Assembly: GCF_006547145.1 (NCBI RefSeq)
Contig: NZ_CP041244.1
Coordinates: forward strand, 1,116,001 to 1,180,000
Direction: 5' to 3'
Length of the DNA stretch: 64,000 nucleotides
Origin: Actinomadura sp. WMMA1423
GTDB lineage: Bacteria; Actinomycetota; Actinomycetes; Streptosporangiales; Streptosporangiaceae
Made by a program: the position numbers and the translations under genes. The notes below the pieces were generated by a model that saw only the letters and a list, made by a program, of their open reading frames with translations, had not been told where the DNA came from and made no database searches. Below are positions 10,146-18,455 of this stretch, piece by piece. Numbering within the stretch: position 1 is the stretch's first letter; each line of letters opens with the position of its first letter.

Positions 10146-10780
10146 GCGTCCCCTCCCCCGACCCGTTCGACGACCTCGCCGCGTTCCGGGCGCTCGCCGC
10201 CGAACGGCTCGGGTCGTTCGAGCACACGACCGTCCCGGAATCGCCGGGCCTGCGCCGTGCCGGGGTGGTGCTGTGCGCCGTCGAGCACGAGGGCGCCCCG
10301 TCGGTGATCGTCATCAAGCGCGCCTTCCGGGGGCGCAACGCGGGCCAGTGGGCGCTGCCGGGCGGCCGCCTGGAGGACGGCGAGACCGTCGAGCAGGCGG
10401 CCCTGCGCGAGCTGCGCGAGGAGATCGGCCTGACCGCGGGGCCGGCCGACGTCCTCGGCCGGCTCGACGACTTCCCCGCGGCCTCCGGCTTCGCGATCAC
10501 GCCGGTCGTGGTGGTGCTGGAGGACCCGGGGCCGCTCGCGCCGAGCCCGGACGAGGTCCACTCGGTCCACCACACCAGCATGCGCAGGCTCGCCTCCGAC
10601 GACACCCCGCTGTGGGTCCCGCAGCCGGACGGCGGGCACCTGCTGCAGATGTGGCTCGGCCCGCAGTGGCGCGTCCACGCCCCGACCGGCGCGATGCTGT
10701 GGCAGTTCCGCGAGGTGGTGCTGCTCGGGCGGCCGGTCAGGGTCGCCGACTTCCTCCAGCCCGACTGGACGCGCCACTGA
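10142..10780 (+). CDS. NUDIX hydrolase
   Basis: A 212-residue protein with a complete NUDIX box in residues ~77-99: GRLEDGETVEQAAL followed by RELREEIGL. These residues bind the divalent metals that hydrolyse a nucleoside-diphosphate-linked substrate. The flanking fold (VVLCAVEHEG, WALPGG) resembles CoA- or ADP-ribose-pyrophosphatase-like NUDIX enzymes, but the substrate cannot be read from sequence. It is translationally coupled to the AraC regulator by a 4-bp overlap and ends 3 bp before the convergent SDR stop. Confidence 0.9.
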   Translation: MSVPSPDPFDDLAAFRALAAERLGSFEHTTVPESPGLRRAGVVLCAVEHEGAPSVIVIKRAFRGRNAGQWALPGGRLEDGETVEQAALRELREEIGLTAGPADVLGRLDDFPAASGFAITPVVVVLEDPGPLAPSPDEVHSVHHTSMRRLASDDTPLWVPQPDGGHLLQMWLGPQWRVHAPTGAMLWQFREVVLLGRPVRVADFLQPDWTRH

Positions 10781-10783
10781 GCG

Positions 10784-11545
10784 TCAGAACGTCCCGCCGT
10801 CCACGACGACGCGCTGACCGGTCACGTAGGACGCGGCGTCCGAGACGAGGAACCGGACCACGTCGGCGACCTCCTCCGGCGTGCACACATGGCCGTAGGG
10901 GGACGCGGCGTCCTGCTGCCGGATGTCCTCGATCCCGGCCGTGGCGCGGACCAGCCGGCGCCCCATCTCGGTGTCCACCAGGCCTGGGGCGACGACGTTG
11001 ACGTGCATGCCGTGGCCGCGCTCCTCCTTGGCGATCACCTGGGCGAGCGCCTCCATCGCCGCCTTGCCCATCGCGTAGGGGCCGCCGAACGCCGGCATCA
11101 GGTCGGTGACGACGCTCGACACGAAGACCAGGTCGCTGCGCCCGGCGCGCCGCATGAGCGGGATCAGCGCCTGGCTGAGGTGGTGCGGGCCGAACGCGTG
11201 CACGCGCATGAGCCGTTCCAACTCGGCGGGATCGGTGTCGGCGACGCTGCGGCCCCGGCTGGCTATCCCGGCGCTGTGGACGAGGATGTCCAGCCCGCCC
11301 AGCTCCGCCTCCACCTGCGCGGCCAGCGAACGGCACTGGTCGAGGTCGTCGACCGAGGCGCGGAACGCCCGGCCGCGCGCCCCCGCCGCCTCGATGTCGG
11401 CGACGGTCTTGCGGGCGGCCTCGTCGTCGCGCCGGTAGGCGACGGCGACCCGGGCGCCGTCGGCGGCGAGGGCCAGGGCGATGGCCCGGCCGATCCCCCG
11501 GCTTCCACCGGTGACCAGGGCCGTACGGCCGTCGAGAGAACTCAC
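10784..11545 (-). CDS. SDR-family oxidoreductase
   Basis: A 253-residue classical short-chain dehydrogenase/reductase. The NAD(P)-binding motif is TGGSRGIG (12-19). The catalytic Ser lies in FVSSVV (~144), with Tyr157 and Lys161 in PYAMGK. The C-terminal dimer segment is the usual VTGQRVVVDGG. The AYRRD turn after strand 2 favours NADP(H). Overall it resembles FabG-like ketoreductases. The start is GTG at 11545 behind GAAGGAG; upstream in-frame sequence belongs to a different gene. It is 83 bp behind the O-methyltransferase on the same strand, so co-transcription is likely. Confidence 0.9.
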   Translation of the reverse strand: MSSLDGRTALVTGGSRGIGRAIALALAADGARVAVAYRRDDEAARKTVADIEAAGARGRAFRASVDDLDQCRSLAAQVEAELGGLDILVHSAGIASRGRSVADTDPAELERLMRVHAFGPHHLSQALIPLMRRAGRSDLVFVSSVVTDLMPAFGGPYAMGKAAMEALAQVIAKEERGHGMHVNVVAPGLVDTEMGRRLVRATAGIEDIRQQDAASPYGHVCTPEEVADVVRFLVSDAASYVTGQRVVVDGGTF

Positions 11546-11628
11546 GGGGCACTCCTTCGTCGGGCTGCTTGCGGCGGTCCCATCCTGCACGGCCGCCCGG
11601 CCCCGACGTAAGCGGACCCTGACGGAGG

Positions 11629-12639
11629 CTAGCCCGCGATCCGCGCCTCGATGACGTGGTAGGCCGTCTGGCCGAGCGGTCCGGTCAGCGAGACCGCCGT
11701 GAGCCCGGCGGCGTCGAGCAGCTCCCGGAACTCGGCCTCGGTGCGCTCCCGCCCGCCGGTCGCCACGAGCATGTTGAGGTCGTTGCGGACGATGCCCGCC
11801 GAGCCCGGCGCGACCATCTCCGGCATGACCTGCTCCAGGACGAGGACCCGGGCGTCCGGTCCCATCGCCGCCCGGCAGCTCCGCAGGATCGCGGCGGCCT
11901 TGTCGTCGGGCCAGTCGTGGAGCACGCTCTTGAGCACGTAGGCGTCCGCGCCCTCGGGGACGGCCTCGAAGAAGTCGCCCGGCACGATCTCGGTCCGTTC
12001 GGTGACGCCGTCCAGGGCGCCGGACGCGTCGGCCAGCCCGGCGGGCAGGTCGAACAGGACGCCGCTCAGGCCGGGATGGGCGCGCAGGATCGCGGCGAGC
12101 AGCGTGCCGTCGCCGCCGCCGAGGTCCGCGACCTTTCCGTAGCGGCCGAAGTCGTGCGCCTCGATGACCGCAGGTGCCACGTCGCGGGTGTGCTCGGCCA
12201 TCGCCCTGTTGAACGTCTCCGACAGCTCGCCGTCCGAGGCGAAGTACTCGAACGGCGTCCTGCCGGTCACCCGCTCCCAGGCGTACTCCCCCGTGCGCAC
12301 CGTCTCGGCCATGTCGCCCCACGTCCGCCACACGTCACGGCCGCAGAAGAGCCTGATCAGCGAGCGGATCGAGTCGGGGGCGTCCGCGCGCAGCCGCCGC
12401 CCCTCCGCCGTGAGCGCGAACAGGTCGGGCTCCTTCTGGTCCACGACGCCGATCCCGGCGAGGCCGCGCAGCAGCCGGTGCAGGGACGGCGCGTGTGCGC
12501 CGATCGCCTCCGCCAGCTCGGCGCTCGATCTCGGCCCGTCGCCCTCGAAGGCGTCCGCCACCCCCAGCTCGGCGGCCACGTGGAGGATCTGCGCCGGCAT
12601 GAATCCGAAGGCCACGTCCATCAGCGGTGATCTAGGCAT
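11629..12639 (-). CDS. SAM-dependent O-methyltransferase-like protein (acetylserotonin OMT type)
   Basis: A 336-residue protein. The N-terminal ~95 residues are a dimerisation/winged-helix domain (ELGVADAFEGD, LHRLLRGLAGIGV). A class I SAM fold follows with motif I VADLGGGDGTLL, and the catalytic-His region of plant-type and polyketide O-methyltransferases, VLHDWPDDKAAAIL. It probably methylates a hydroxyl on a secondary metabolite or xenobiotic; the substrate is unknown. The ATG at 12639 has GAAGGGAG at 6 nt. Upstream, at 12690-12711, lies a 22-bp element also found before the VOC gene at 18818 at exactly the same distance. Confidence 0.85.
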   Translation of the reverse strand: MPRSPLMDVAFGFMPAQILHVAAELGVADAFEGDGPRSSAELAEAIGAHAPSLHRLLRGLAGIGVVDQKEPDLFALTAEGRRLRADAPDSIRSLIRLFCGRDVWRTWGDMAETVRTGEYAWERVTGRTPFEYFASDGELSETFNRAMAEHTRDVAPAVIEAHDFGRYGKVADLGGGDGTLLAAILRAHPGLSGVLFDLPAGLADASGALDGVTERTEIVPGDFFEAVPEGADAYVLKSVLHDWPDDKAAAILRSCRAAMGPDARVLVLEQVMPEMVAPGSAGIVRNDLNMLVATGGRERTEAEFRELLDAAGLTAVSLTGPLGQTAYHVIEARIAG

Positions 12640-12689
12640 TATCGGCTCCCTTCTTCGCCTCCCCGACGCTAGGAGGACCACGGAAGGAG

Positions 12690-12711
12690 CGTCTTGGACG
12701 AATGGAACCTC
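12690..12711 (-). promoter_or_regulatory. 22-bp shared upstream element, copy 1
   Basis: On the plus strand this reads CGTCTTGGACG followed by AATGGAACCTC. Copy 2 at 18869-18890 differs at one base. The near edge is 51 bp from the ATG of the methyltransferase, exactly as in copy 2. It is a candidate activator site beside the promoter. Confidence 0.6.
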
Positions 12712-12730
12712 TGGGGAGCCGGAGCCGTGC

Positions 12731-13231
12731 TCAGCCGGAGCGGGCGCGCAGCCAGGCGGCCGCGATCTCGATGTGGTCGTCGGTCAGGCCGGTGAGCGGA
12801 TCGACCTCCACGAGGAGGTGGTCGGCGACGTCCGGCTCCCCGGCGATGCACTCGGTGGCATCCGGTTCGTCCTCGAACCAGACGAAGGGCCGGTCCTTCG
12901 CCCACGCCGCCACGTGCCGGGCCTTCCAGGCGCCCAGCGTGCCTCCGTCCGCCGCGCCGGGGAACTGCGGTATCGGCACGAACGGCAGCTCCGGCAGCCC
13001 GATGCGGGGGGCGATCCAGTCGTTGGCGTTGTCGCCCCAGTAGCTCGCCCAGGCCAGTTCGGCGCCGGTGGACTCGGCCAGGTCGAGCAGCGTCGGCCCG
13101 TGCCCGGGATAGAGCCACAGCCTGTACGTGATCCCGTTCGGCGAGCACCTGTGCCGCCGGAAGCCGCGGTGCGGCCGCTCGAACGGGTTGAGCACCCCGT
13201 CGACGTCCAGGAGAACCACCGGCGACCCCAT
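12731..13231 (-). CDS. HAD-like hydrolase domain protein
   Basis: A 166-residue protein beginning with the HAD motif I LLDVDGVLNPF, where two Asp residues act as nucleophile and acid/base. Later acidic residues in VWFEDEPD may serve as motif IV. It is short, with no evident large cap domain, and matches small actinobacterial proteins annotated as HAD-domain or hypothetical. Phosphatase activity is plausible but unproven. The start is uncertain: the ATG at 13231 puts motif I at the very N-terminus, as usual; the ATG at 13249 adds six residues. Neither has a clear ribosome site. Confidence 0.7.
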   Translation of the reverse strand: MGSPVVLLDVDGVLNPFERPHRGFRRHRCSPNGITYRLWLYPGHGPTLLDLAESTGAELAWASYWGDNANDWIAPRIGLPELPFVPIPQFPGAADGGTLGAWKARHVAAWAKDRPFVWFEDEPDATECIAGEPDVADHLLVEVDPLTGLTDDHIEIAAAWLRARSG

Positions 13232-13320
13232 ATCTGGACCGTACGGCATTCGGGGCCGCCCGTCGAAGGCCTTTTACCGTGCCGGGTCTTAGGGAGCCGC
13301 CGGGCGGGCATCGTCCCTGC

Positions 13321-14175
13321 ATGTGCCGCCTGTTCGGGATGACCACGGGAGGACCGCGCGTCCGCGCCACCTTCTGGCTGCTGGACGCTCCGGACAGCCT
13401 TCGCTCCCAGAGCCGCCGCATGCCCGACGGGACGGGCCTCGGCTGGTTCTCGCTGGGCGGGGAGCCCGTCCGCGACCGCGCGCCCGTCGCCGCGTTCCGG
13501 GACGCCGACTTCAACTCCGAGGCCCGGCACGTCGTGTCGCACACCTTCCTCTCCCACGTCCGGTACGCCTCGACGGGCGCTCCCGACGTCCACAACTCCC
13601 ACCCTTTCGTCATGGACGACCGGCTGTTCGCCCACAACGGGGTGGTGCGGGGCACCGACGTCCTCGACTCGTGGCTCACGGACGTGGACCGGGCGCCGGT
13701 CCGGGGGCAGACCGACTCCGAGCTCGTTTTCGCCTACATCACGGCGGAGATCCGGCGGCGCGGCGACACCGCGAGCGGGCTGATCGCGGCGGTCCGGCGC
13801 ATCGCCGCCGAGTTGCCGATCTTCGCGCTGAACCTCCTGCTGGCCGAGCCGGGGCGGGTGTGGGCGCTGCGCTATCCCGACACCCACGAACTGTGGGTGA
13901 CCACGCCGCACCTGACCGAGCCGGACGAGGAGCGCCACCTCGGCGCGGGCCGCGAGCAGGGCACGGTGAGGGTGGCCAGGCACCGGGAGGCCACGCCGGC
14001 GTGCGTCCTCGCCAGCGAGCGCCTGGACGACGACCCCGGCTGGCGGCTCCTCGACCCCGGCGAGCTGCTCCTGGTGGACGGCCTGGAGGCGTCCTCGGTG
14101 TTCCCCTTCGACGCGCCCGCGCACCCGCTGACGGTCGCCGACCTGTCGGGGGCCGAGTCCACCTCGCAGACCTGA
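13321..14175 (+). CDS. Class II glutamine amidotransferase
   Basis: A 284-residue protein starting MCRLFG, so the catalytic Cys becomes residue 1 after Met removal, as in Ntn amidotransferases (YafJ/EgtC-like group). Other family features are DGTGLGWF, the SHVRYAST strand and NSHPF with HNGVV. It should release ammonia from a gamma-glutamyl amide or hydrolyse a related bond. EgtC-like enzymes act in ergothioneine synthesis, but no egt neighbours are seen, so the role stays open. The ATG at 13321 is fixed by the Cys2 requirement. Confidence 0.87.
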   Translation: MCRLFGMTTGGPRVRATFWLLDAPDSLRSQSRRMPDGTGLGWFSLGGEPVRDRAPVAAFRDADFNSEARHVVSHTFLSHVRYASTGAPDVHNSHPFVMDDRLFAHNGVVRGTDVLDSWLTDVDRAPVRGQTDSELVFAYITAEIRRRGDTASGLIAAVRRIAAELPIFALNLLLAEPGRVWALRYPDTHELWVTTPHLTEPDEERHLGAGREQGTVRVARHREATPACVLASERLDDDPGWRLLDPGELLLVDGLEASSVFPFDAPAHPLTVADLSGAESTSQT

Positions 14176-14232
14176 TCGGTTGTCACCCCCGGGACGTAGA
14201 GTGGGCGGCCGAACCTGCCGAGGAGTCCCGAA

Positions 14233-15045
14233 GTGACGCGAGAACTGACGCTCATGGCCGTCCACGCCCACCCCGACGACGAGGTGCTGGGCACCGGCGG
14301 CCTGCTCGCCCGCAGCGCGGCCGAGGGCGTCCGCACGGTCCTGGTCACCTGCACCAACGGCGAGCAGGGCGACGACTCCGGCGGCGTCAAGCCCGGCGAG
14401 CCCGGCCACGACGCCGAGGAGGTGGCCCGGCGCCGCCTCGCCGAGCTCCGGAGGTCGGCCTCCCTGCTCGACATCGGCCACCTGGAGCTGCTCGGCTACC
14501 GCGACTCCGGCATGGAGGGCTGGTCGACCAACGACGACCCCGCCGCGTTCGCCAACGTCCCGCTGGAGCGGTCGGCCGGGCGGCTCGCCGCGCTGATGGA
14601 GCGCTACCGGCCGCAGGTGGTCGTCACCTACGACGAGAACGGCGGCTACGGCCACCCCGACCACATCCGGGCCCACCGGATCGCGCTCGCCGCCGCCGAG
14701 CAGACCGGCATTCCCGACAAGCTCTACTACACGGCCATTCCACGGTCGGGCATCCAGCAGATGTTCGAGGCGGTCCGGGCCGCGGGCGTCGACCTCGGCT
14801 TCGACCCGCCCGAGGACTTCGGCACCCCCGACGAGCTGATCACCACCGCGCTGGACGTCTCCGCCCACTTCGAGGCCAAGCGCGACGCGCTGCTGGCGCA
14901 CGCCAGCCAGGGCGAGAACATCTTCCTGCTCAAGCTGCCCGAGGAGATACAGAAGGCGGCGTTCTCGTCGGAGACGTTCATCCGCCACCACAGCCGGGTG
15001 GAGGCGCCGGCCCGGGAGGACGACCTGTTCGCGGGCCTCAGGTAG
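14233..15045 (+). CDS. PIG-L family deacetylase (MshB/Mca-like)
   Basis: A 270-residue zinc-dependent N-acetylglucosaminyl deacetylase-type protein. Zinc and catalytic residues are in HAHPDDE (11-17) and in GHPDHIRAH near residue 139. The fold is that of MshB (mycothiol synthesis) and Mca (mycothiol-conjugate amidase). Length and sequence feel closest to the general PIG-L group, so I give no gene symbol. The GTG start at 14233 has GAGGAG at 8 nt. Its TAG stop lies inside the first unit of a 16-bp tandem array shared with the convergent neighbour. Confidence 0.87.
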   Translation: MTRELTLMAVHAHPDDEVLGTGGLLARSAAEGVRTVLVTCTNGEQGDDSGGVKPGEPGHDAEEVARRRLAELRRSASLLDIGHLELLGYRDSGMEGWSTNDDPAAFANVPLERSAGRLAALMERYRPQVVVTYDENGGYGHPDHIRAHRIALAAAEQTGIPDKLYYTAIPRSGIQQMFEAVRAAGVDLGFDPPEDFGTPDELITTALDVSAHFEAKRDALLAHASQGENIFLLKLPEEIQKAAFSSETFIRHHSRVEAPAREDDLFAGLR

Positions 15046-15110
15046 CGCGGGCCTCAGGTAGCGCGGGCCTCAGGTAGCGCGGGCCTCAGGTAGCGCGGGC
15101 CTCAGGTAGC
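15031..15110. repeat. Five perfect 16-bp tandem repeats bridging two convergent stop codons
   Basis: Unit GCGGGCCTCAGGTAGC starts at 15031, 15047, 15063, 15079 and 15095. The TAG in unit 1 stops the rightward PIG-L gene; the TCA (TGA on the other strand) in unit 5 stops the leftward gene. The array is therefore the whole gap between the genes. In a one-unit ancestor the two genes would overlap by 8 bp. Confidence 0.95.
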
Positions 15111-16244
15111 GCGGCGCTGCGCCCGGAAGTGGTCGAGGACGTCCTGCCGCAGCAGGTACCCGAACCCGGCCCTTTCGAGGCGCAGCGCCAGGCCCGCCCT
15201 GTCGGCGCCGAGCGCGGCGGCGGCCGCGCCCAGCCGCCAGTCGTGCTCGGCCAGGCGCCTGAGCAGGTACCCGCGCCTGACCTGCGCCTCCGAGAGGCGG
15301 AACGTCTTGAGGTAGGCGACCCGGCCGTCCCCGCCGGTGATGACCTCGCCGATGTGGTTCTCCCTGCCCAGCCCGAACGACGGCAGGAACCGCGTCAGCT
15401 CGAACCCGTGCAGCGACTGCACCGCCTGGCGCGAGCCGTCCTCGTCGAAGAGCCCGCCGGCCATCACCTCGTCGTGGAAGGCGGCCCACTCCGCCTCGCG
15501 CATCTCCGCCGCGACGCGCAGGTCGGCCAGCGTCCTGATCCCGGCGGGGTCGATCGGCGCGGTCAGGTCGCCCGCGGGCGCGCCGAGGAGGCCGTACATG
15601 TAGACGAGCTCGCCGAAGAGGTCCTCGACCAGCGTCGGGTGCAGCGCCCGGTAGTCGTCCGGATGCGGCACGACGAACGCGCTCGCCAAGGCGTCGGCGA
15701 CGTACACCAGCACGCCGCACTGCCCGGGGTGGATCTCGAAGATCCGCAGCGCGTCCTCCAGGCCGTGCACCCGCCGCCCGAGGTAGGTCTCCTCGCAGCG
15801 CGGCGAGAGCCCGTGCGCGACCGCCCTGCGCGACCACTCCTCCCAGGCGATCTCCGGGCCGCCGAAGTGCAACGCCAGGTAGCCCTCGACGGCCAGGTGC
15901 AGCGGGAGGAAGCGGAGCCGGTCCTTGCCCGCCTTCCTGGCCATCCGCCGCGTGAACCGCACGGGCATGCGGGGCGGGGCGGCCCGGGTGTCGCGCTCCA
16001 GGAGGCGGGTCCCGTACGAGGCCGCCTGCGTCTGGTCGCCGTCGCTCCAGGTCGCGACGAAGGCGTGGGGGACGAACGAGACGTAGGCGGCGTCGCCGAC
16101 GTCCACGACCGTCACCGGCTCCTCGAACACCTTCCGGTGCAGCCGCAGGTGGGGCACGGGCTCGTCCCGGACGAGCGGGACGAGCCTGATCGAGCCCCAC
16201 ACCTGCGCGGGCCTCGTCTCCAGCCCGTCCAGCGTGAAGGTCAT
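15102..16244 (-). CDS. ARPP-1-like domain protein with C-terminal Fis-type HTH
   Basis: A 380-residue protein. The first ~300 residues resemble the ARPP-1 domain (DUF6569 group): an opening of the type VWGSIRLVPLV, a long middle with ALHFGGPEIAWEEW, and GVLVYVADALASAF. The ARPP families were described next to NAD and ADP-ribose processing genes. The last ~60 residues look like a Fis-type helix-turn-helix (DWRLGAAAAALG, then RLERAGFGYLL). The ATG at 16244 overlaps the stop of the upstream vWA gene by 4 bp (ATGA), so the two products are translated together and probably work together. The domain call is from memory of the family and moderate. Confidence 0.55.
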   Translation of the reverse strand: MTFTLDGLETRPAQVWGSIRLVPLVRDEPVPHLRLHRKVFEEPVTVVDVGDAAYVSFVPHAFVATWSDGDQTQAASYGTRLLERDTRAAPPRMPVRFTRRMARKAGKDRLRFLPLHLAVEGYLALHFGGPEIAWEEWSRRAVAHGLSPRCEETYLGRRVHGLEDALRIFEIHPGQCGVLVYVADALASAFVVPHPDDYRALHPTLVEDLFGELVYMYGLLGAPAGDLTAPIDPAGIRTLADLRVAAEMREAEWAAFHDEVMAGGLFDEDGSRQAVQSLHGFELTRFLPSFGLGRENHIGEVITGGDGRVAYLKTFRLSEAQVRRGYLLRRLAEHDWRLGAAAAALGADRAGLALRLERAGFGYLLRQDVLDHFRAQRRAT

Positions 16245-17683
16245 GCGCGCTCTCCCAGGAAGCGGGCGGTCCGGTCGGCGAGGTGCGCCCGCAGCTTCGG
16301 CAGGCCGACCCGCCCCTCGGCGAACCGGGCCAGCTCGACCAGTGTCGGCAGGTCCTCGGCGTCGCGGACGCCCGCGGTCGGCACGCCCGGAGCCAGCCGC
16401 CGCACGTCGAAGTCGTCGGCGTCGTACACCGGGTTCAGGTGCACGATCATGACCCGCTGCCCCGGGGCGCGGCGGTGCCCGGGGTCCAGGCGCGTCCGCC
16501 AGACGCGCAGGACGTCGGCGGCCAGCCCCGGCGGCGCGTTGTCCCAGCCGTCGGAGACGATGAGGAGCCGCTCGGGCGCCGTCTCCAGCGCGTCGATGAT
16601 CCGGTGGCCGAGCGGCGTCGGACCGGACGGGTACGCCAGCAGCTCGTCGGTGCGTCCCGACGTCCACAGCGGCGTGTACTCCTTCGCGAGCGCCTCCAGC
16701 AGGTAATGCGCGGCGAGCGCGACCGCCAGGGGGCGCCTGCGCTTCTCCCCCGAGCCCAGCGAGGAGTAGCTGTCGTCCAGCACGGCCGTGACACGCCCCC
16801 ACGAGCCGCGCGCGGCTCCCGCGACGCGCCGCGCGGCGGTGCGCAGGGCCTGTGACAGCTCGGCCCGCCGCCCGGACCGCTCGTCCAGCGGGAGCGCCAG
16901 CACGTACGACGCGAGGCGCGTCAGCGGCATCTCGCCCAGGTCGGCCCCGACGGCCTCGACCTTCGCCTCCCGCGCGCGCTCCTGCAGGCGCAGCCGCTCC
17001 AGCCGCGTCAGCCTGTGCTGGATCCGCTCCAGGAACACCTCGCGCGGGATCTTGTGCTTGGCGGCGAACCCCTCCGCGACCGTGTACGGAAGCTCGTAGA
17101 TCGCGGCCTGCTCGTAGTGCGCCCGCCGCCACTGCTCGTAGAGGGGCGTCCTGAACGCCTTGACGCCGGACGGCGCGAACAGGAAAGCGGGCTGCTCCCC
17201 GTGCAGCCGCAGATGCGCGTGGCGCACCGCGTCCTTCACCGCCGTCCGGTACTTGACGGAGTCGAACGCCGGGTCGCGGCGCCCGGCCATCCAGTCGCGG
17301 ATGATGGCGCGCGTCCGCCGGTTGTTCACGCCGAGCCGCCGCAGGTCGCGGAAGAGCCGGTACACCCGCTGCGGCGGGAGACGCTCCAGCCGCCGCGCGA
17401 TCAGCCGCCCCTCCTCCCGCCGCCGCTCGACCCCCACCGCGCCCGCGCGCACCAGCAGGTTGCGGATGATGATCGCCGCGTTGTGGTCGTTGACGTCGAG
17501 CGCGAGCACCGCCGCGTACATGTCGCGGTAGTTCTCCAGCATGTACTCGTGCAGGAACTCCAGGCTGAGCCGCTGCTCCCCGGAACCGTGGTGGAACTCC
17601 CGCTGCCCGGTGGAGGTGACCGCCGCGTTCACGAACATCAGCACGTCCTCGCACGCGACGAGGTCGGCGAACGTCTCGCTCAT
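16241..17683 (-). CDS. TROVE/Ro60-like helical-repeat protein with vWA domain
   Basis: A 480-residue protein. The N-terminal ~280 residues are helical with HEAT-like repeats (NAAIIIRNLLVR, TRAIIRDWM), like the RNA-binding TROVE ring of Ro60/Rsr proteins. The C-terminal part is a von Willebrand A domain with an intact metal site: DDSYS (Asp303, Ser305, Ser307), Thr356 in SGPTPLG and Asp378 in VSDGWDN. Bacterial Ro proteins hold Y RNAs and assist RNA decay; whether this one binds RNA is inference. The ATG at 17683 is used; a GTG one codon upstream is equally possible. It is the first gene of a two-gene operon with the ARPP-1-like protein. Confidence 0.6.
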   Translation of the reverse strand: MSETFADLVACEDVLMFVNAAVTSTGQREFHHGSGEQRLSLEFLHEYMLENYRDMYAAVLALDVNDHNAAIIIRNLLVRAGAVGVERRREEGRLIARRLERLPPQRVYRLFRDLRRLGVNNRRTRAIIRDWMAGRRDPAFDSVKYRTAVKDAVRHAHLRLHGEQPAFLFAPSGVKAFRTPLYEQWRRAHYEQAAIYELPYTVAEGFAAKHKIPREVFLERIQHRLTRLERLRLQERAREAKVEAVGADLGEMPLTRLASYVLALPLDERSGRRAELSQALRTAARRVAGAARGSWGRVTAVLDDSYSSLGSGEKRRRPLAVALAAHYLLEALAKEYTPLWTSGRTDELLAYPSGPTPLGHRIIDALETAPERLLIVSDGWDNAPPGLAADVLRVWRTRLDPGHRRAPGQRVMIVHLNPVYDADDFDVRRLAPGVPTAGVRDAEDLPTLVELARFAEGRVGLPKLRAHLADRTARFLGERA

Positions 17684-17829
17684 CACTCCCCCGGTCCGTC
17701 AAAGGCGCCGGCCGGGGAATGGGGGCACGAGCAGCGAAGCATCGCTTGAGAGGCAAGTTCCGGAAGTCGCACCGAAGTCCCGCGGCCGGCCCCCGCACCG
17801 TAGCAGCGCATTCTTCACGAAGCCCCCGA

Positions 17830-18381
17830 TTAATACTCCAGCCGCTTGGGGAGGTCCGAGTCCGGTACCGGATCGCACGGGGCTCCGCCATCGCGATGGC
17901 GTGAAGCACCGTCAACGGTGGCGGGCGCGGCCTCGGGCGGCGGAGTCCAGACGATGCCGGTGCGGGGGCGCCGGCCGCTGGCGAGGTACTCGAGCACCGC
18001 GCGGCGGGCCGTCGCCGCGCTCGTCCTCGCCCTGCCGCCGGGCACGGTGATCACCGGCGCGTCGATCGACCACATGATCCGCAGCGGGTCGCCCGGCGGC
18101 AGTTCGACGGCGATGGAGTCGTCCGGGAGCCAGGTCAGCGCCGCCCGGCCGGCATCGACGTCGATCTCGACACGGAGCCCCTCGCCGTTGCCGTCGTAGC
18201 GGTTGGAGAAGGTCCTGGCCGAGACGTCCTCCCCCTCGCCTCGCGGACGGATCCACAAGGCCTGACCGGAGTGCCCGGTCGGCAGGATCTCTCGAACGAT
18301 CTCGTCGAAGAGTTCGCCGGTCTCTTCGGGACCGGACGGCTCGTAGACTCTGACCAGGTGGTCGATCAGCAGAAAGGTCAC
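17830..18381 (-). CDS. Imm1-like immunity protein
   Basis: A 183-residue protein. Its C-terminal half fits the Imm1 immunity family of polymorphic toxin systems: LTWLPDDSIAVELPPGDPL, then the conserved tail ATARRAVLEYLASGRRP and VW. Imm1 proteins neutralise nuclease or deaminase toxins from the same locus. No toxin gene lies beside it, so it is an orphan here. The start is uncertain: the GTG at 18381 is the best in-frame codon, with no clear ribosome site. Imm1-like folds also occur in solitary actinobacterial proteins of unknown role. Confidence 0.55.
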   Translation of the reverse strand: MTFLLIDHLVRVYEPSGPEETGELFDEIVREILPTGHSGQALWIRPRGEGEDVSARTFSNRYDGNGEGLRVEIDVDAGRAALTWLPDDSIAVELPPGDPLRIMWSIDAPVITVPGGRARTSAATARRAVLEYLASGRRPRTGIVWTPPPEAAPATVDGASRHRDGGAPCDPVPDSDLPKRLEY

Positions 18382-18455
18382 CGCCGCATCATCCCAGTGA
18401 TCTTTGCGGGAAGACCTGCCGGCCCGAGCGCGCCGTCCCCGGCCGTTGGTCAGGG

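Noticed and set aside
10784..12331. 515-codon frame covering the SDR and part of the methyltransferase
   Set aside because: Its first half is an out-of-frame reading of the methyltransferase; the SDR begins at the GTG at 11545 with its own ribosome site.
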